16,011 nt of DNA from an uncultured Parabacteroides sp. (lineage in GTDB: Bacteria; Bacteroidota; Bacteroidia; Bacteroidales; Tannerellaceae), in contig URZO01000091.1 in assembly GCA_900552465.1 (NCBI GenBank), positions 1 through 16,011 of the forward strand. The letters run 5' to 3'. The position numbers and the translations under genes were made by a program. Of this stretch, positions 1 through 6,480 are shown piece after piece. Below the pieces are notes generated by a model. The model was not told where the DNA came from. It did not search any database and was given only the letters and a program-made list of their open reading frames with translations. Each line of letters opens with the position of its first letter. Within the stretch, counting starts at the first letter, position 1.

Positions 1-2
1 GA

Positions 3-18
3 TATGAGCACACTCATA
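3..18. repeat. small inverted repeat downstream of trkA
   Basis: TATGAG and CTCATA form a 6-bp stem around a 4-nt CACA loop, about 50 nt past the trkA stop. The minus-strand continuation is cut by the window edge, so I cannot see whether a T-tract follows; a terminator for trkH-trkA is possible but unproven. The remainder of bases 1-67 is AT-rich with no gene visible. Confidence 0.25.
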
Positions 19-67
19 AATCATCATTTATTGATTCAAAACTGCAAAATAATGAGCTATCGGCAAG

Positions 68-754
68 TTATATCTCCGCTAATTTGTGCAGGACCTCCGT
101 TTTGCCGAACAGGATCAGCAGATCGCCGTCTTCTATCGTCAGGTCGTCGGTGATCTTGTTGATTACGGAATATTGGATTTGTTTCAGGCCGATCAGGTTG
201 CGTTCCTCTTTGGGACGTTCGATGCCGACAAGGCGCACGCCGAAGTTCTCTTCCAGGTCGATCGTCTGTAAAGTCTGTCCGACGAAAGTGGAGGGTGCTT
301 TTATTTTGTACAGATGATAGGTGTCCGTTACCCTATACCACTGTTTGAACCGCTCTCCAAACAAAGACTGGGAGGCGTACATGCCCGCAAAATCATCTTC
401 CGGCGTGATAATCTCCGCTACGCCGATCGAGCGGATCACAGCTTCATGGATGGGGGAAATTCCGCGTACGACCAGCTTGTTTACATCCAGGTTTTTAAGC
501 ATGGCCACCGTTTGGATGGAGGTTCCGAAGTCTTTGCCGAAGGTGACGAAGATGGCGTCCATTTCATTCAGTGGCAGGGTATTCAGTGCATCTTTATCAG
601 TCGTGTCGAGGCTGATTGCCCCCGATATGGTATGCTTAACTGCTTCAATCTTGTGTGGGTTTACATCTACGCCGATCACCTCATTGCCGATGCGTGTCAG
701 GCTTTCGGCAATGGCGCGTCCCAGGTTTCCTAATCCGATTACTAAATATTTCAT
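68..754 (-). CDS. trkA: TrkA/KtrA-type potassium uptake regulatory subunit
   Basis: Cytoplasmic regulatory subunit of a Trk/Ktr potassium channel-transporter. It is expected to form an RCK ring under the membrane pore protein and to gate potassium flux in response to bound nucleotide. Seen in the 228-residue protein: an N-terminal Rossmann RCK_N domain with the glycine motif GLGNLG at residues 7-12 and an acidic residue (D30) at the end of the second strand, as expected for nucleotide binding; then, from about residue 145, a TrkA_C domain ending in a typical D-G-D-L-L-I-L-F-G strand near 209-217. A single RCK_N/TrkA_C unit and this length match KtrA-like proteins rather than the double-unit E. 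coli TrkA (about 458 residues), so ktrA would be an equally fair name. It starts 15 nt after the trkH stop on the same strand, so the two are almost surely cotranscribed. Confident in family; nucleotide specificity is not determinable here. Confidence 0.93.
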   Translation of the reverse strand: MKYLVIGLGNLGRAIAESLTRIGNEVIGVDVNPHKIEAVKHTISGAISLDTTDKDALNTLPLNEMDAIFVTFGKDFGTSIQTVAMLKNLDVNKLVVRGISPIHEAVIRSIGVAEIITPEDDFAGMYASQSLFGERFKQWYRVTDTYHLYKIKAPSTFVGQTLQTIDLEENFGVRLVGIERPKEERNLIGLKQIQYSVINKITDDLTIEDGDLLILFGKTEVLHKLAEI

Positions 755-769
755 ATTGTATAGCTTATG

Positions 770-2590
770 TTACATTAATATATTCTCTTTCGGGTACGTA
801 TAATTCTTCTTTTTATACTCTTTGCAGAAGCTGATGAAGAAAGTCAGTATGCCGATACGTCCGACCAGCATGGTGAAGATGATGATCAGTTTTCCCGACA
901 GGCTAAGCATCGGGCTGAAATTCAGGCTTAGCCCGACCGTGCTTAGCGCGGATACCGCCTCGAATGTCAGCGTAAATACCGATGCTCCTTTTTCAGTGAC
1001 GGACAGGAGCCAGACAGCCAGCCCCAACCAGCAGAAATAGAACACAATCGTTGCGAAGGCCCTGCGTATGGTTTCCTGGGAGATTTCACGCCTGCGGATT
1101 TCCACATTCTCTTTTCCGCGGGCTGCATTATGGGCTGTCAGCAGAGCGACGCATACGGTTGTCACTTTCAGACCGCCGCCGGTCGACATGGGGGCGGCCC
1201 CTATTACCATAAGGATCAGCGTTAGCATCAATGTCCCTGAGGCCAACGAACCCATATCTGCCACGCAGAAACCGGCCGTACGGGGCGTAACGGCTCCTAA
1301 GAATGCATTGGCCACTTGTCCCCTGAATGGCAGTCCGGCCAGCGTATTGTTCATTTCCAGCAGATAATAGAAAAACGTTCCGCCGGCAAGCAGAATCAAA
1401 GTACTGTATACCACGATATAGGTGTTGATATTGATGATACGTGGCGTATGGATATAATGTTTCTGCTGCCCGGTGATGATCTTGAAGGTGTTGACGAGCA
1501 AGTGCCGCAACAGTTTCAGATAATTGAAAACGATCGGGAATCCCAATCCCCCGAATACGATCAGCAAGGCAATCCAGACGTGCAGGTTGTAATTATGGAC
1601 AACCAGCGGGTCGTACATATTTCCGCTCAACGTCGATATTCCCGCATTACAGAATGCCGAAACGGCGTGAAACACGGCATAGAAAAGCTCTTCCTGCGTT
1701 CCTCCCGGCAAAGAACCTTTTACATCCATATAAATCAGGTAAGCGCCGACCCCCTCAATGAAAAGGGTCACGAACAGGATGTTGAGGATCACCCGGAAAA
1801 GCCCGTTTACCCGGTCTTCGTTCAGCATATCTTTCAGGACGAGCTTGCTGTTGAAAGAGGAATGTCCCATAAAAGACAAAGCGAAAAAGCTGGTAAAGGT
1901 CATGACGCCGATCCCGCCAATCTGGATCAGGAACATAATGATGATGTGCCCCGTATGCGTGAATGTCGTAGCCACATCTACCGTTGTCAGCCCCGTTACG
2001 CAAACGGAAGTCGTCGATATGAACAGGGCGTCGACGAAGTGGATGCCGTGGACCGTTGCATTGGGCAGCATCAGCAGTCCGGAACCGACCAGGATGACAA
2101 ACACAAAACTCAGCAGGAACAGGAGCGACGGTTTTATATGACTTTGCAGCAATGTAAAAGCCTGTCGTGACAAGTGGATGATGCTCAACAACAGCAGCAG
2201 GAAATAAACAAACAGCGGTTCTGTCAGGAAGCTCAGGTATGGTAGCGATTGATGGATCGCCTCTTTGAAGAAAACTTTTCCCGACAGTACGGCAAACAGG
2301 AAAAAGTAGATCCCGATATCCAGATACAGCATCTTCTCTTGTATGATATCTTTGAATTTCAGGAGATACCGGAGCGAGATCCCCGTAAAGAATGCCAGCA
2401 ACACATAGACCCGGCTTGCGTCCAGCATGTGGGTGACATGAGCCGAATATTTGAATCCGAACTGGTAGACCAGCATAAAGAGGGTGGCGATCGAGGCGAT
2501 AAGTATAATTCCTTCTGCAACCATATTCAGCAAACCTTTCATGTTCGCCCAATACATGCGGAATGAGAACTGTAGATGCTTGAAATCCAT
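770..2590 (-). CDS. trkH: TrkH/KtrB-type potassium transporter, pore subunit
   Basis: Inner-membrane potassium uptake protein of the TrkH/KtrB superfamily, partner of the adjacent TrkA-like protein. The four pore-loop repeats that line the selectivity filter are visible in the 606-residue product: TTSVCVTGLTTVD (193-205), VSAFCNAGIST (310-320), TPRTAGF (435-441) and VSALSTVGLSL (546-556), each with the central filter glycine (G200, G317, G440, G553). The flexible intramembrane gate region STGGGLK (469-475) follows repeat three. The protein carries clearly more sequence before the first pore loop than E. coli TrkH or Bacillus KtrB; that extension is hydrophobic, with segments near 26-46, 62-77, 88-104 and 120-140, suggesting extra transmembrane helices. 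The start is supported by a -7 box 20 nt upstream. First gene of a trkH-trkA operon divergent from the xylose operon. Confidence 0.93.
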   Translation of the reverse strand: MDFKHLQFSFRMYWANMKGLLNMVAEGIILIASIATLFMLVYQFGFKYSAHVTHMLDASRVYVLLAFFTGISLRYLLKFKDIIQEKMLYLDIGIYFFLFAVLSGKVFFKEAIHQSLPYLSFLTEPLFVYFLLLLLSIIHLSRQAFTLLQSHIKPSLLFLLSFVFVILVGSGLLMLPNATVHGIHFVDALFISTTSVCVTGLTTVDVATTFTHTGHIIIMFLIQIGGIGVMTFTSFFALSFMGHSSFNSKLVLKDMLNEDRVNGLFRVILNILFVTLFIEGVGAYLIYMDVKGSLPGGTQEELFYAVFHAVSAFCNAGISTLSGNMYDPLVVHNYNLHVWIALLIVFGGLGFPIVFNYLKLLRHLLVNTFKIITGQQKHYIHTPRIININTYIVVYSTLILLAGGTFFYYLLEMNNTLAGLPFRGQVANAFLGAVTPRTAGFCVADMGSLASGTLMLTLILMVIGAAPMSTGGGLKVTTVCVALLTAHNAARGKENVEIRRREISQETIRRAFATIVFYFCWLGLAVWLLSVTEKGASVFTLTFEAVSALSTVGLSLNFSPMLSLSGKLIIIFTMLVGRIGILTFFISFCKEYKKKNYTYPKENILM

Positions 2591-2610
2591 ATCTTGTCTT
2601 TTTAGAATAA

Positions 2611-2618
2611 CAAATGTA
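2611..2618 (-). promoter_or_regulatory. trkH promoter, Bacteroidetes-type -7 box
   Basis: TACATTTG on the minus strand matches the TAnnTTTG -7 element of the Bacteroidetes primary sigma factor and ends 20 nt before the trkH ATG. No convincing TTTG is seen near -33. Spacing agrees with the other four -7 boxes in this window. Confidence 0.6.
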
Positions 2619-2679
2619 TTAAATAAATGTTAGAAGCATGGCCTCTTTTTTTTAGCACATGGTAATGTATGTTAAATAT

Positions 2680-2700
2680 CCGGATTGGGGTCGCATCCGG
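2680..2700. repeat. short inverted repeat between trkH and the xylose operon
   Basis: CCGGAT and ATCCGG form perfect 6-bp arms separated by 9 bases. The repeat lies between the two divergent promoters, more than 40 bp upstream of the regulator's -7 box. It could be a protein-binding site, but 6-bp arms are weak evidence. Confidence 0.25.
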
Positions 2701-2701
2701 G

Positions 2702-2726
2702 ACATATTGTTATAAATACATTATGT
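2702..2726. promoter_or_regulatory. candidate operator for the xylose regulator
   Basis: A 25-bp imperfect palindrome centred on base 2714, with arms ACATAnTGT and ACAnTATGT (16 arm bases pair symmetrically). It ends 19 bp upstream of the TATATTTG box, so it covers the region where -33 contacts would be made. That placement fits a repressor site for the Nudix-family regulator encoded just downstream. The assignment to this regulator is inference from position. Confidence 0.45.
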
Positions 2727-2745
2727 GTGGTATCGTTTTTAAGTT

Positions 2746-2753
2746 TATATTTG
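2746..2753 (+). promoter_or_regulatory. xylose operon promoter, Bacteroidetes-type -7 box
   Basis: TATATTTG is a full match to TAnnTTTG and lies 23 nt before the ATG at 2777. Transcription would begin around 2760. This rules against the upstream ATG at 2669 as the regulator's start, because that codon would not be in the transcript. No good -33 TTTG is visible. Confidence 0.65.
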
Positions 2754-2776
2754 CGAGAAATCTTTATTACGATATT

Positions 2777-3517
2777 ATGGAAACACAGAGAAATAAGAAT
2801 GAAATGTTTTACCCGCACGTTTCGGTAGATTGTGTACTGCTCGGGACGAATGAAGATAAATTATGCGTGTTGCTCGTCGAAAGGCAGGTGGCCGGCAGCG
2901 ATAAAAAACATTATAAATTGCCGGGAAGCCTGATTTATGAAAGTGAAGACCTGGATACGGCAGCCTATCGTGTGCTGAACGAAGCGACGGGCTTGAAACG
3001 TGTCGCCCTGAAACAGTTCCGGAGCTTCGGCTCTCCTGCTCGGACAAAAAATAAAGAAGATGTGCAATGGTTGGAGAATGCCTCCAAGATGAAGATCTCA
3101 AGGATCGTAACAGTCGCTTACCTGGCCTTGTGCAAAATCGGGCGCAAGACAACGATGGACGATAAGTCCGATTTCCTGATCTGGGCTCCCGTTAACGAAC
3201 TGCCTCATTTGCCTTTCGATCATAAAGAGATTATAGAGGCTGCCAGGCAGGAGATACGAGGGTGGGTGGACAGCGAGCCGCGTATCGTTTTCGATTACCT
3301 TCCTCCGAAGTTTACTGCTTATCAGTTACGGCGTATTTTCGAAATTGTTTATGATAAGGAGATAGACGTCCGTAACTTCCATAAGAAAATGGCTGCAATG
3401 GAGTATGTCGTGCAGACGGATGAGACGGAAAAGGGCGTCAACCATCGGGCTGCCCGCTATTACCGGTTCGACAAGGTGAAGTACAATAAGTTACATTCGA
3501 AGTTTAACAAGATATAA
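2777..3517 (+). CDS. xylR: NrtR/AraR-type regulator of xylose operon (degenerate Nudix + winged helix)
   Basis: Probable sugar-responsive transcription factor of 246 residues. Residues 10-140 form a Nudix-fold domain and residues 178-240 a winged-helix DNA-binding domain of the type found at the C-terminus of NrtR proteins (FTAYQLRRIFE, then VRNFHKKMA, then RAARYYRFD). The Nudix box at about 50-73 is degenerate: the catalytic R-E-U-x-E-E core reads R-V-L-N-E-A, so two of the metal-binding glutamates are missing and hydrolase activity is unlikely. In the known relatives NrtR and Bacteroides AraR, such a domain binds an effector instead. Its place as first gene of a xylB-xylA-xylE operon suggests control of xylose use; the symbol is given by context, and this is not the AraC-type XylR of E. 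coli. Start chosen at 2777 because the only -7 box lies at 2746-2753; an in-frame ATG at 2669 would add 36 residues from promoter DNA. It ends 8 nt before xylB. Confidence 0.85.
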   Translation: METQRNKNEMFYPHVSVDCVLLGTNEDKLCVLLVERQVAGSDKKHYKLPGSLIYESEDLDTAAYRVLNEATGLKRVALKQFRSFGSPARTKNKEDVQWLENASKMKISRIVTVAYLALCKIGRKTTMDDKSDFLIWAPVNELPHLPFDHKEIIEAARQEIRGWVDSEPRIVFDYLPPKFTAYQLRRIFEIVYDKEIDVRNFHKKMAAMEYVVQTDETEKGVNHRAARYYRFDKVKYNKLHSKFNKI

Positions 3518-3525
3518 ATAATAAT

Positions 3526-5013
3526 ATGTGTTTATTAGGTTGTGATATCGGAAGCTCTTCAGTGAAGGCTTCAATTGTCGATAAGGATACGGGGCTGACG
3601 ATTGCCTCCGATTTTTATCCAAAAGAAGAGGCGGCTATCAATGCCGTGCGTCCCGGATGGGCGGAGCAGAATCCGGATGACTGGTGGAGCTTTCTGAAAG
3701 AGGCGATAAAAGGGGCGATCTCGAAAGCCGGGATCAAGGGAACCGAGATCGAGGCGATCGGCATCTCGTACCAGATGCACGGGCTTGTGCTGGTGGATAA
3801 GAAGATGCAGGTCTTGCGTCCGTCCATTATCTGGTGTGACAGCCGTGCCGTGTCATACGGCGAACGCGCTTTCAAGTCGATCGGCGAGAAACAGTGCCTG
3901 ACACATCTGCTGAATTCTCCCGGAAACTTCACCGCCTCCAAACTGGCGTGGGTCAAGGAGTTTGAACCGCAGATATTCGAGCAGGTACATAAATTCATGC
4001 TGCCCGGCGATTTTATAGCCATGCGTATGACGGGCGACATCGTGACGACTGTATCCGGCCTGTCGGAAGGAATCTTCTGGGATTTCCGGAATAACGGGGT
4101 GTCGGAAGAGTTGATGAACTATTTCGGATTCAGTGAAGATTTGATTCCGGATATCCGTCCGACCTTTGGCCTGCAGGGCGAACTGCTTGGCTCCGTTGCT
4201 TCGGAACTGGGGCTGAAGAAAGGGACACCGGTTACTTATCGTGCCGGCGACCAGCCGAATAATGCCTTGTCACTGAATGTACTCAATCCGGGCGAGATTG
4301 CTGCGACAGGCGGAACGTCAGGTGTCGTATACGGCGTGAACGGCAAGGTGAATTATGATACTTTGTCACGTGTGAATACGTTTGCCCATGTGAACCATTC
4401 GGCGGAACAGATCCGTCTGGGCGTCTTGTTGTGTATTAACGGAACGGGAATCCTGAACTCGTGGATCAAAAGGAATGTGGCGCCTGAAGGGATCAACTAT
4501 CCGGAACTGAATGAGCTGGCGGCAACCGTGCCGATCGGTTCGGAAGGCCTGTCGATCCTGCCTTTCGGAAACGGCGTGGAACGTATGTTGCAGAACAAGC
4601 CGGTGGATTGCTCTATGTACGGACTGAATTTCAATATCCATAATAAAGCCCATATCGCCCGTGCCGCCCAGGAGGGCATCGTTTTCTCCTTTAAATACGG
4701 TATGGACATCATGAATGAAATGGGAATCGATATCGGGGTGATCCGCGCCGGTAACGCAAACCTGTTCCTGAGCCCGATATTCCGGGATGCACTGGCGGGT
4801 GTGACCGGGACGGTGATCGAACTCTACGACACGAACGGAGCTGCCGGGGCTGCCAAAGGAGCCGGTATCGGTGCCGGAATCTATACCTCTGCCGAGGAGG
4901 CGTTCGCTTCCCTGAAAAAGATCAGCGTGATAGAACCCGACGGCCTGAAAGCAGATAAATACTGCGGTGCTTTCGAAACCTGGAAAGAAAGGTTGGAAAA
5001 GGCATTGGAATAG
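3526..5013 (+). CDS. xylB: xylulokinase
   Basis: Cytoplasmic FGGY-family kinase that phosphorylates D-xylulose with ATP to D-xylulose 5-phosphate, the entry to the pentose phosphate pathway. Seen in the 495-residue protein: an N-terminal phosphate-binding strand CDIGSSSVK (6-14, D7); the sugar-site motif QMHG (83-86), as in E. coli XylB; IIWCDSRA (101-108); YRAGDQPNNALS (238-249), whose D242 is the expected catalytic base; the ATP-side GGTSG (262-266); and a C-terminal actin-like half with RAGNANLFLSPIF (407-419) and GAAGAAKGAG (438-447). Length is normal for the family. The nearby isomerase and xylose symporter fix the substrate as xylulose rather than another FGGY sugar. It follows the regulator by 8 nt and has no obvious Shine-Dalgarno sequence, as is usual in Bacteroidetes. 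Confidence 0.95.
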   Translation: MCLLGCDIGSSSVKASIVDKDTGLTIASDFYPKEEAAINAVRPGWAEQNPDDWWSFLKEAIKGAISKAGIKGTEIEAIGISYQMHGLVLVDKKMQVLRPSIIWCDSRAVSYGERAFKSIGEKQCLTHLLNSPGNFTASKLAWVKEFEPQIFEQVHKFMLPGDFIAMRMTGDIVTTVSGLSEGIFWDFRNNGVSEELMNYFGFSEDLIPDIRPTFGLQGELLGSVASELGLKKGTPVTYRAGDQPNNALSLNVLNPGEIAATGGTSGVVYGVNGKVNYDTLSRVNTFAHVNHSAEQIRLGVLLCINGTGILNSWIKRNVAPEGINYPELNELAATVPIGSEGLSILPFGNGVERMLQNKPVDCSMYGLNFNIHNKAHIARAAQEGIVFSFKYGMDIMNEMGIDIGVIRAGNANLFLSPIFRDALAGVTGTVIELYDTNGAAGAAKGAGIGAGIYTSAEEAFASLKKISVIEPDGLKADKYCGAFETWKERLEKALE

Positions 5014-5051
5014 TATGCCCTCTCCCGTATTGGAAGAAAAAGAACGAATTG

Positions 5052-5065
5052 TTTAATCGATTAAA
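5052..5065. promoter_or_regulatory. perfect 14-bp palindrome ahead of xylA
   Basis: TTTAATCGATTAAA is a perfect palindrome with no spacer, placed 13 bp before the xylA ATG in the 65-bp xylB-xylA gap. Because it has no loop it would be poor as an RNA hairpin, so a dimeric protein-binding site is the more natural reading. It differs from the palindrome at 2702-2726. Role unknown. Confidence 0.4.
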
Positions 5066-5078
5066 AATAGCTGTTATC

Positions 5079-6407
5079 ATGAATTATTTTAAAGGTGAGA
5101 AAGAGTTTTTCCCCGGAATCGGGAAAATAGAGTTTGAAGGACGCGAGTCGAAGAATCCGATGGCTTTTCATTATTACGATGAAAACAAGGTGGTAATGGG
5201 CAAGACCCTGAAAGACCACCTTCGTTTTGCGATGGCCTACTGGCATACGTTGTGTGCGGAAGGGGCTGACCAGTTCGGTGGCGGAACGAAGACATTCCCC
5301 TGGAATGCCGCTACGGATCGTATTTCCCGTGCTAAATATAAAATGGACGCTGCTTTCGAGTTTATGACCAAATGCAGTATCCCGTACTATTGCTTCCATG
5401 ACGTAGATGTAGTGGACGAAGCTCCGACACTGGCCGAATTTGAAAAAGACCTGCATACGATGGTGGAATTTGCCAAACAGCATCAGGAAGCAACCGGAAA
5501 GAAGCTGTTGTGGTCTACTGCCAACGTATTCGGCCATAAACGTTATATGAACGGGGCGGCTACCAATCCTTATTTTCCCGCTGTTGCCTGTGCCGGTACG
5601 CAGATCAAGAATGCGATCGACGCCTGTATCGCGCTGGGTGGCGAGAACTATGTTTTCTGGGGCGGACGTGAAGGTTACATGAGCCTGCTGAACACCAATA
5701 TGAAACGCGAAAAAGATCATCTGGCCATGATGCTGACGATGGCACGCGACTATGCCCGCAAGAACGGCTTCAAAGGTACTTTCCTGGTGGAACCCAAACC
5801 GATGGAACCGACCAAGCATCAGTATGATGCAGATACGGAAACCGTGATCGGCTTCCTGCGCCACTATGGTCTCGACAAAGATTTCGCTATCAATATCGAA
5901 GTGAACCATGCCACATTGGCCGGCCATACATTCGAACACGAACTTCAGGCTGCCGCCGATGCCGGTATGCTGTGTAGCATCGATGCTAATCGGGGAGACT
6001 ATCAGAATGGTTGGGATACGGACCAGTTCCCGGTAGACATCTACGAACTGACACAGGCCTGGCTGGTTATCTTAGAAGCGGGCGGACTGACGACCGGAGG
6101 TACGAACTTCGATGCCAAGACCCGTCGTAACTCGACTGACCTCGACGACATCTTCCTGGCTCATATCGGCGGTATGGATTCGTTTGCACGTGCTTTGATG
6201 GCGGCTGCCGATATCCTGGAACATTCCGACTACAAGAAGATGCGTGCCGAACGCTATGCCAGCTTCGACCAAGGCGACGGCAAGAAGTTCGAAGACGGCA
6301 AACTTCTTCTCGAAGACTTGCGTACAATCGCTCTTGCCGGCGGCGAACCGAAGCAGATCAGCGGCAAGCAGGAATTGTATGAAATGATTGTCAATCAGTA
6401 TATTTAA
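5079..6407 (+). CDS. xylA: xylose isomerase
   Basis: Metal-dependent isomerase converting D-xylose to D-xylulose in the cytoplasm. The 442-residue protein belongs to the longer (class II, E. coli-like) group and shows every expected active-site element: H107 and D110 in FHDVDVVDE; W194 in VFWGGREGY; the metal ligand E238 and the catalytic K240 in VEPKPMEPTKHQYD; E274 and H277 in NIEVNHATLAGH; D302 in SIDANRGD; D313 and D315 in GWDTDQFP; and D345 in GGTNFDAKTRR. The start is the ATG at 5079, giving the family-typical MNYF..GIGKIEFEG opening. A TTG at 5049 would add 10 unrelated residues read through the palindrome, and is rejected. It follows xylB by 65 nt and is followed by a strong hairpin before xylE, which could set isomerase and symporter at different levels. 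Confidence 0.97.
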   Translation: MNYFKGEKEFFPGIGKIEFEGRESKNPMAFHYYDENKVVMGKTLKDHLRFAMAYWHTLCAEGADQFGGGTKTFPWNAATDRISRAKYKMDAAFEFMTKCSIPYYCFHDVDVVDEAPTLAEFEKDLHTMVEFAKQHQEATGKKLLWSTANVFGHKRYMNGAATNPYFPAVACAGTQIKNAIDACIALGGENYVFWGGREGYMSLLNTNMKREKDHLAMMLTMARDYARKNGFKGTFLVEPKPMEPTKHQYDADTETVIGFLRHYGLDKDFAINIEVNHATLAGHTFEHELQAAADAGMLCSIDANRGDYQNGWDTDQFPVDIYELTQAWLVILEAGGLTTGGTNFDAKTRRNSTDLDDIFLAHIGGMDSFARALMAAADILEHSDYKKMRAERYASFDQGDGKKFEDGKLLLEDLRTIALAGGEPKQISGKQELYEMIVNQYI

Positions 6408-6422
6408 TCAAGGAGCAATGAT

Positions 6423-6463
6423 GATTTAGAGGGGTGTTTTGTTACCCCTCTAATCATTTTTCT
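6423..6463 (+). terminator. intrinsic terminator-like hairpin between xylA and xylE
   Basis: TTAGAGGGGT (6426-6435) and ACCCCTCTAA (6444-6453) form a perfect 10-bp stem around an 8-nt loop, extendable by GA/TC past a one-base bulge, followed by the T-rich run TCATTTTTCTTCCTT. This has the form of a Rho-independent terminator. No -7 box is seen between it and xylE, so partial readthrough or 3'-end stabilisation of upstream mRNA is the likely role. Confidence 0.7.
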
Positions 6464-6480
6464 TCCTTAAATCCAATAAA

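Noticed and set aside
16..30. 15-bp exact inverted match between 16-30 and 15920-15934 (ATAAATCATCATTTA)
   Set aside because: AT-rich, low complexity and no extension beyond 15 bp. In a 16-kb window such a match is near chance expectation, and there is no transposase or element between that would make these terminal repeats.
1316..2552. Long open frames opposite (1316-2170 plus) and out of frame (1755-2552 minus) within trkH
   Set aside because: Both are covered by trkH, which has all four pore loops. The alternative products look like low-complexity shadows with no motif or promoter.
5049..5078. TTG start extending xylose isomerase by 10 residues
   Set aside because: The extension reads through the palindrome and does not resemble the family N-terminus; the ATG at 5079 gives the normal opening.
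5061..5939. 292-codon minus-strand frame opposite xylA
   Set aside because: Antisense to a xylose isomerase with a complete active site; no recognisable protein features.
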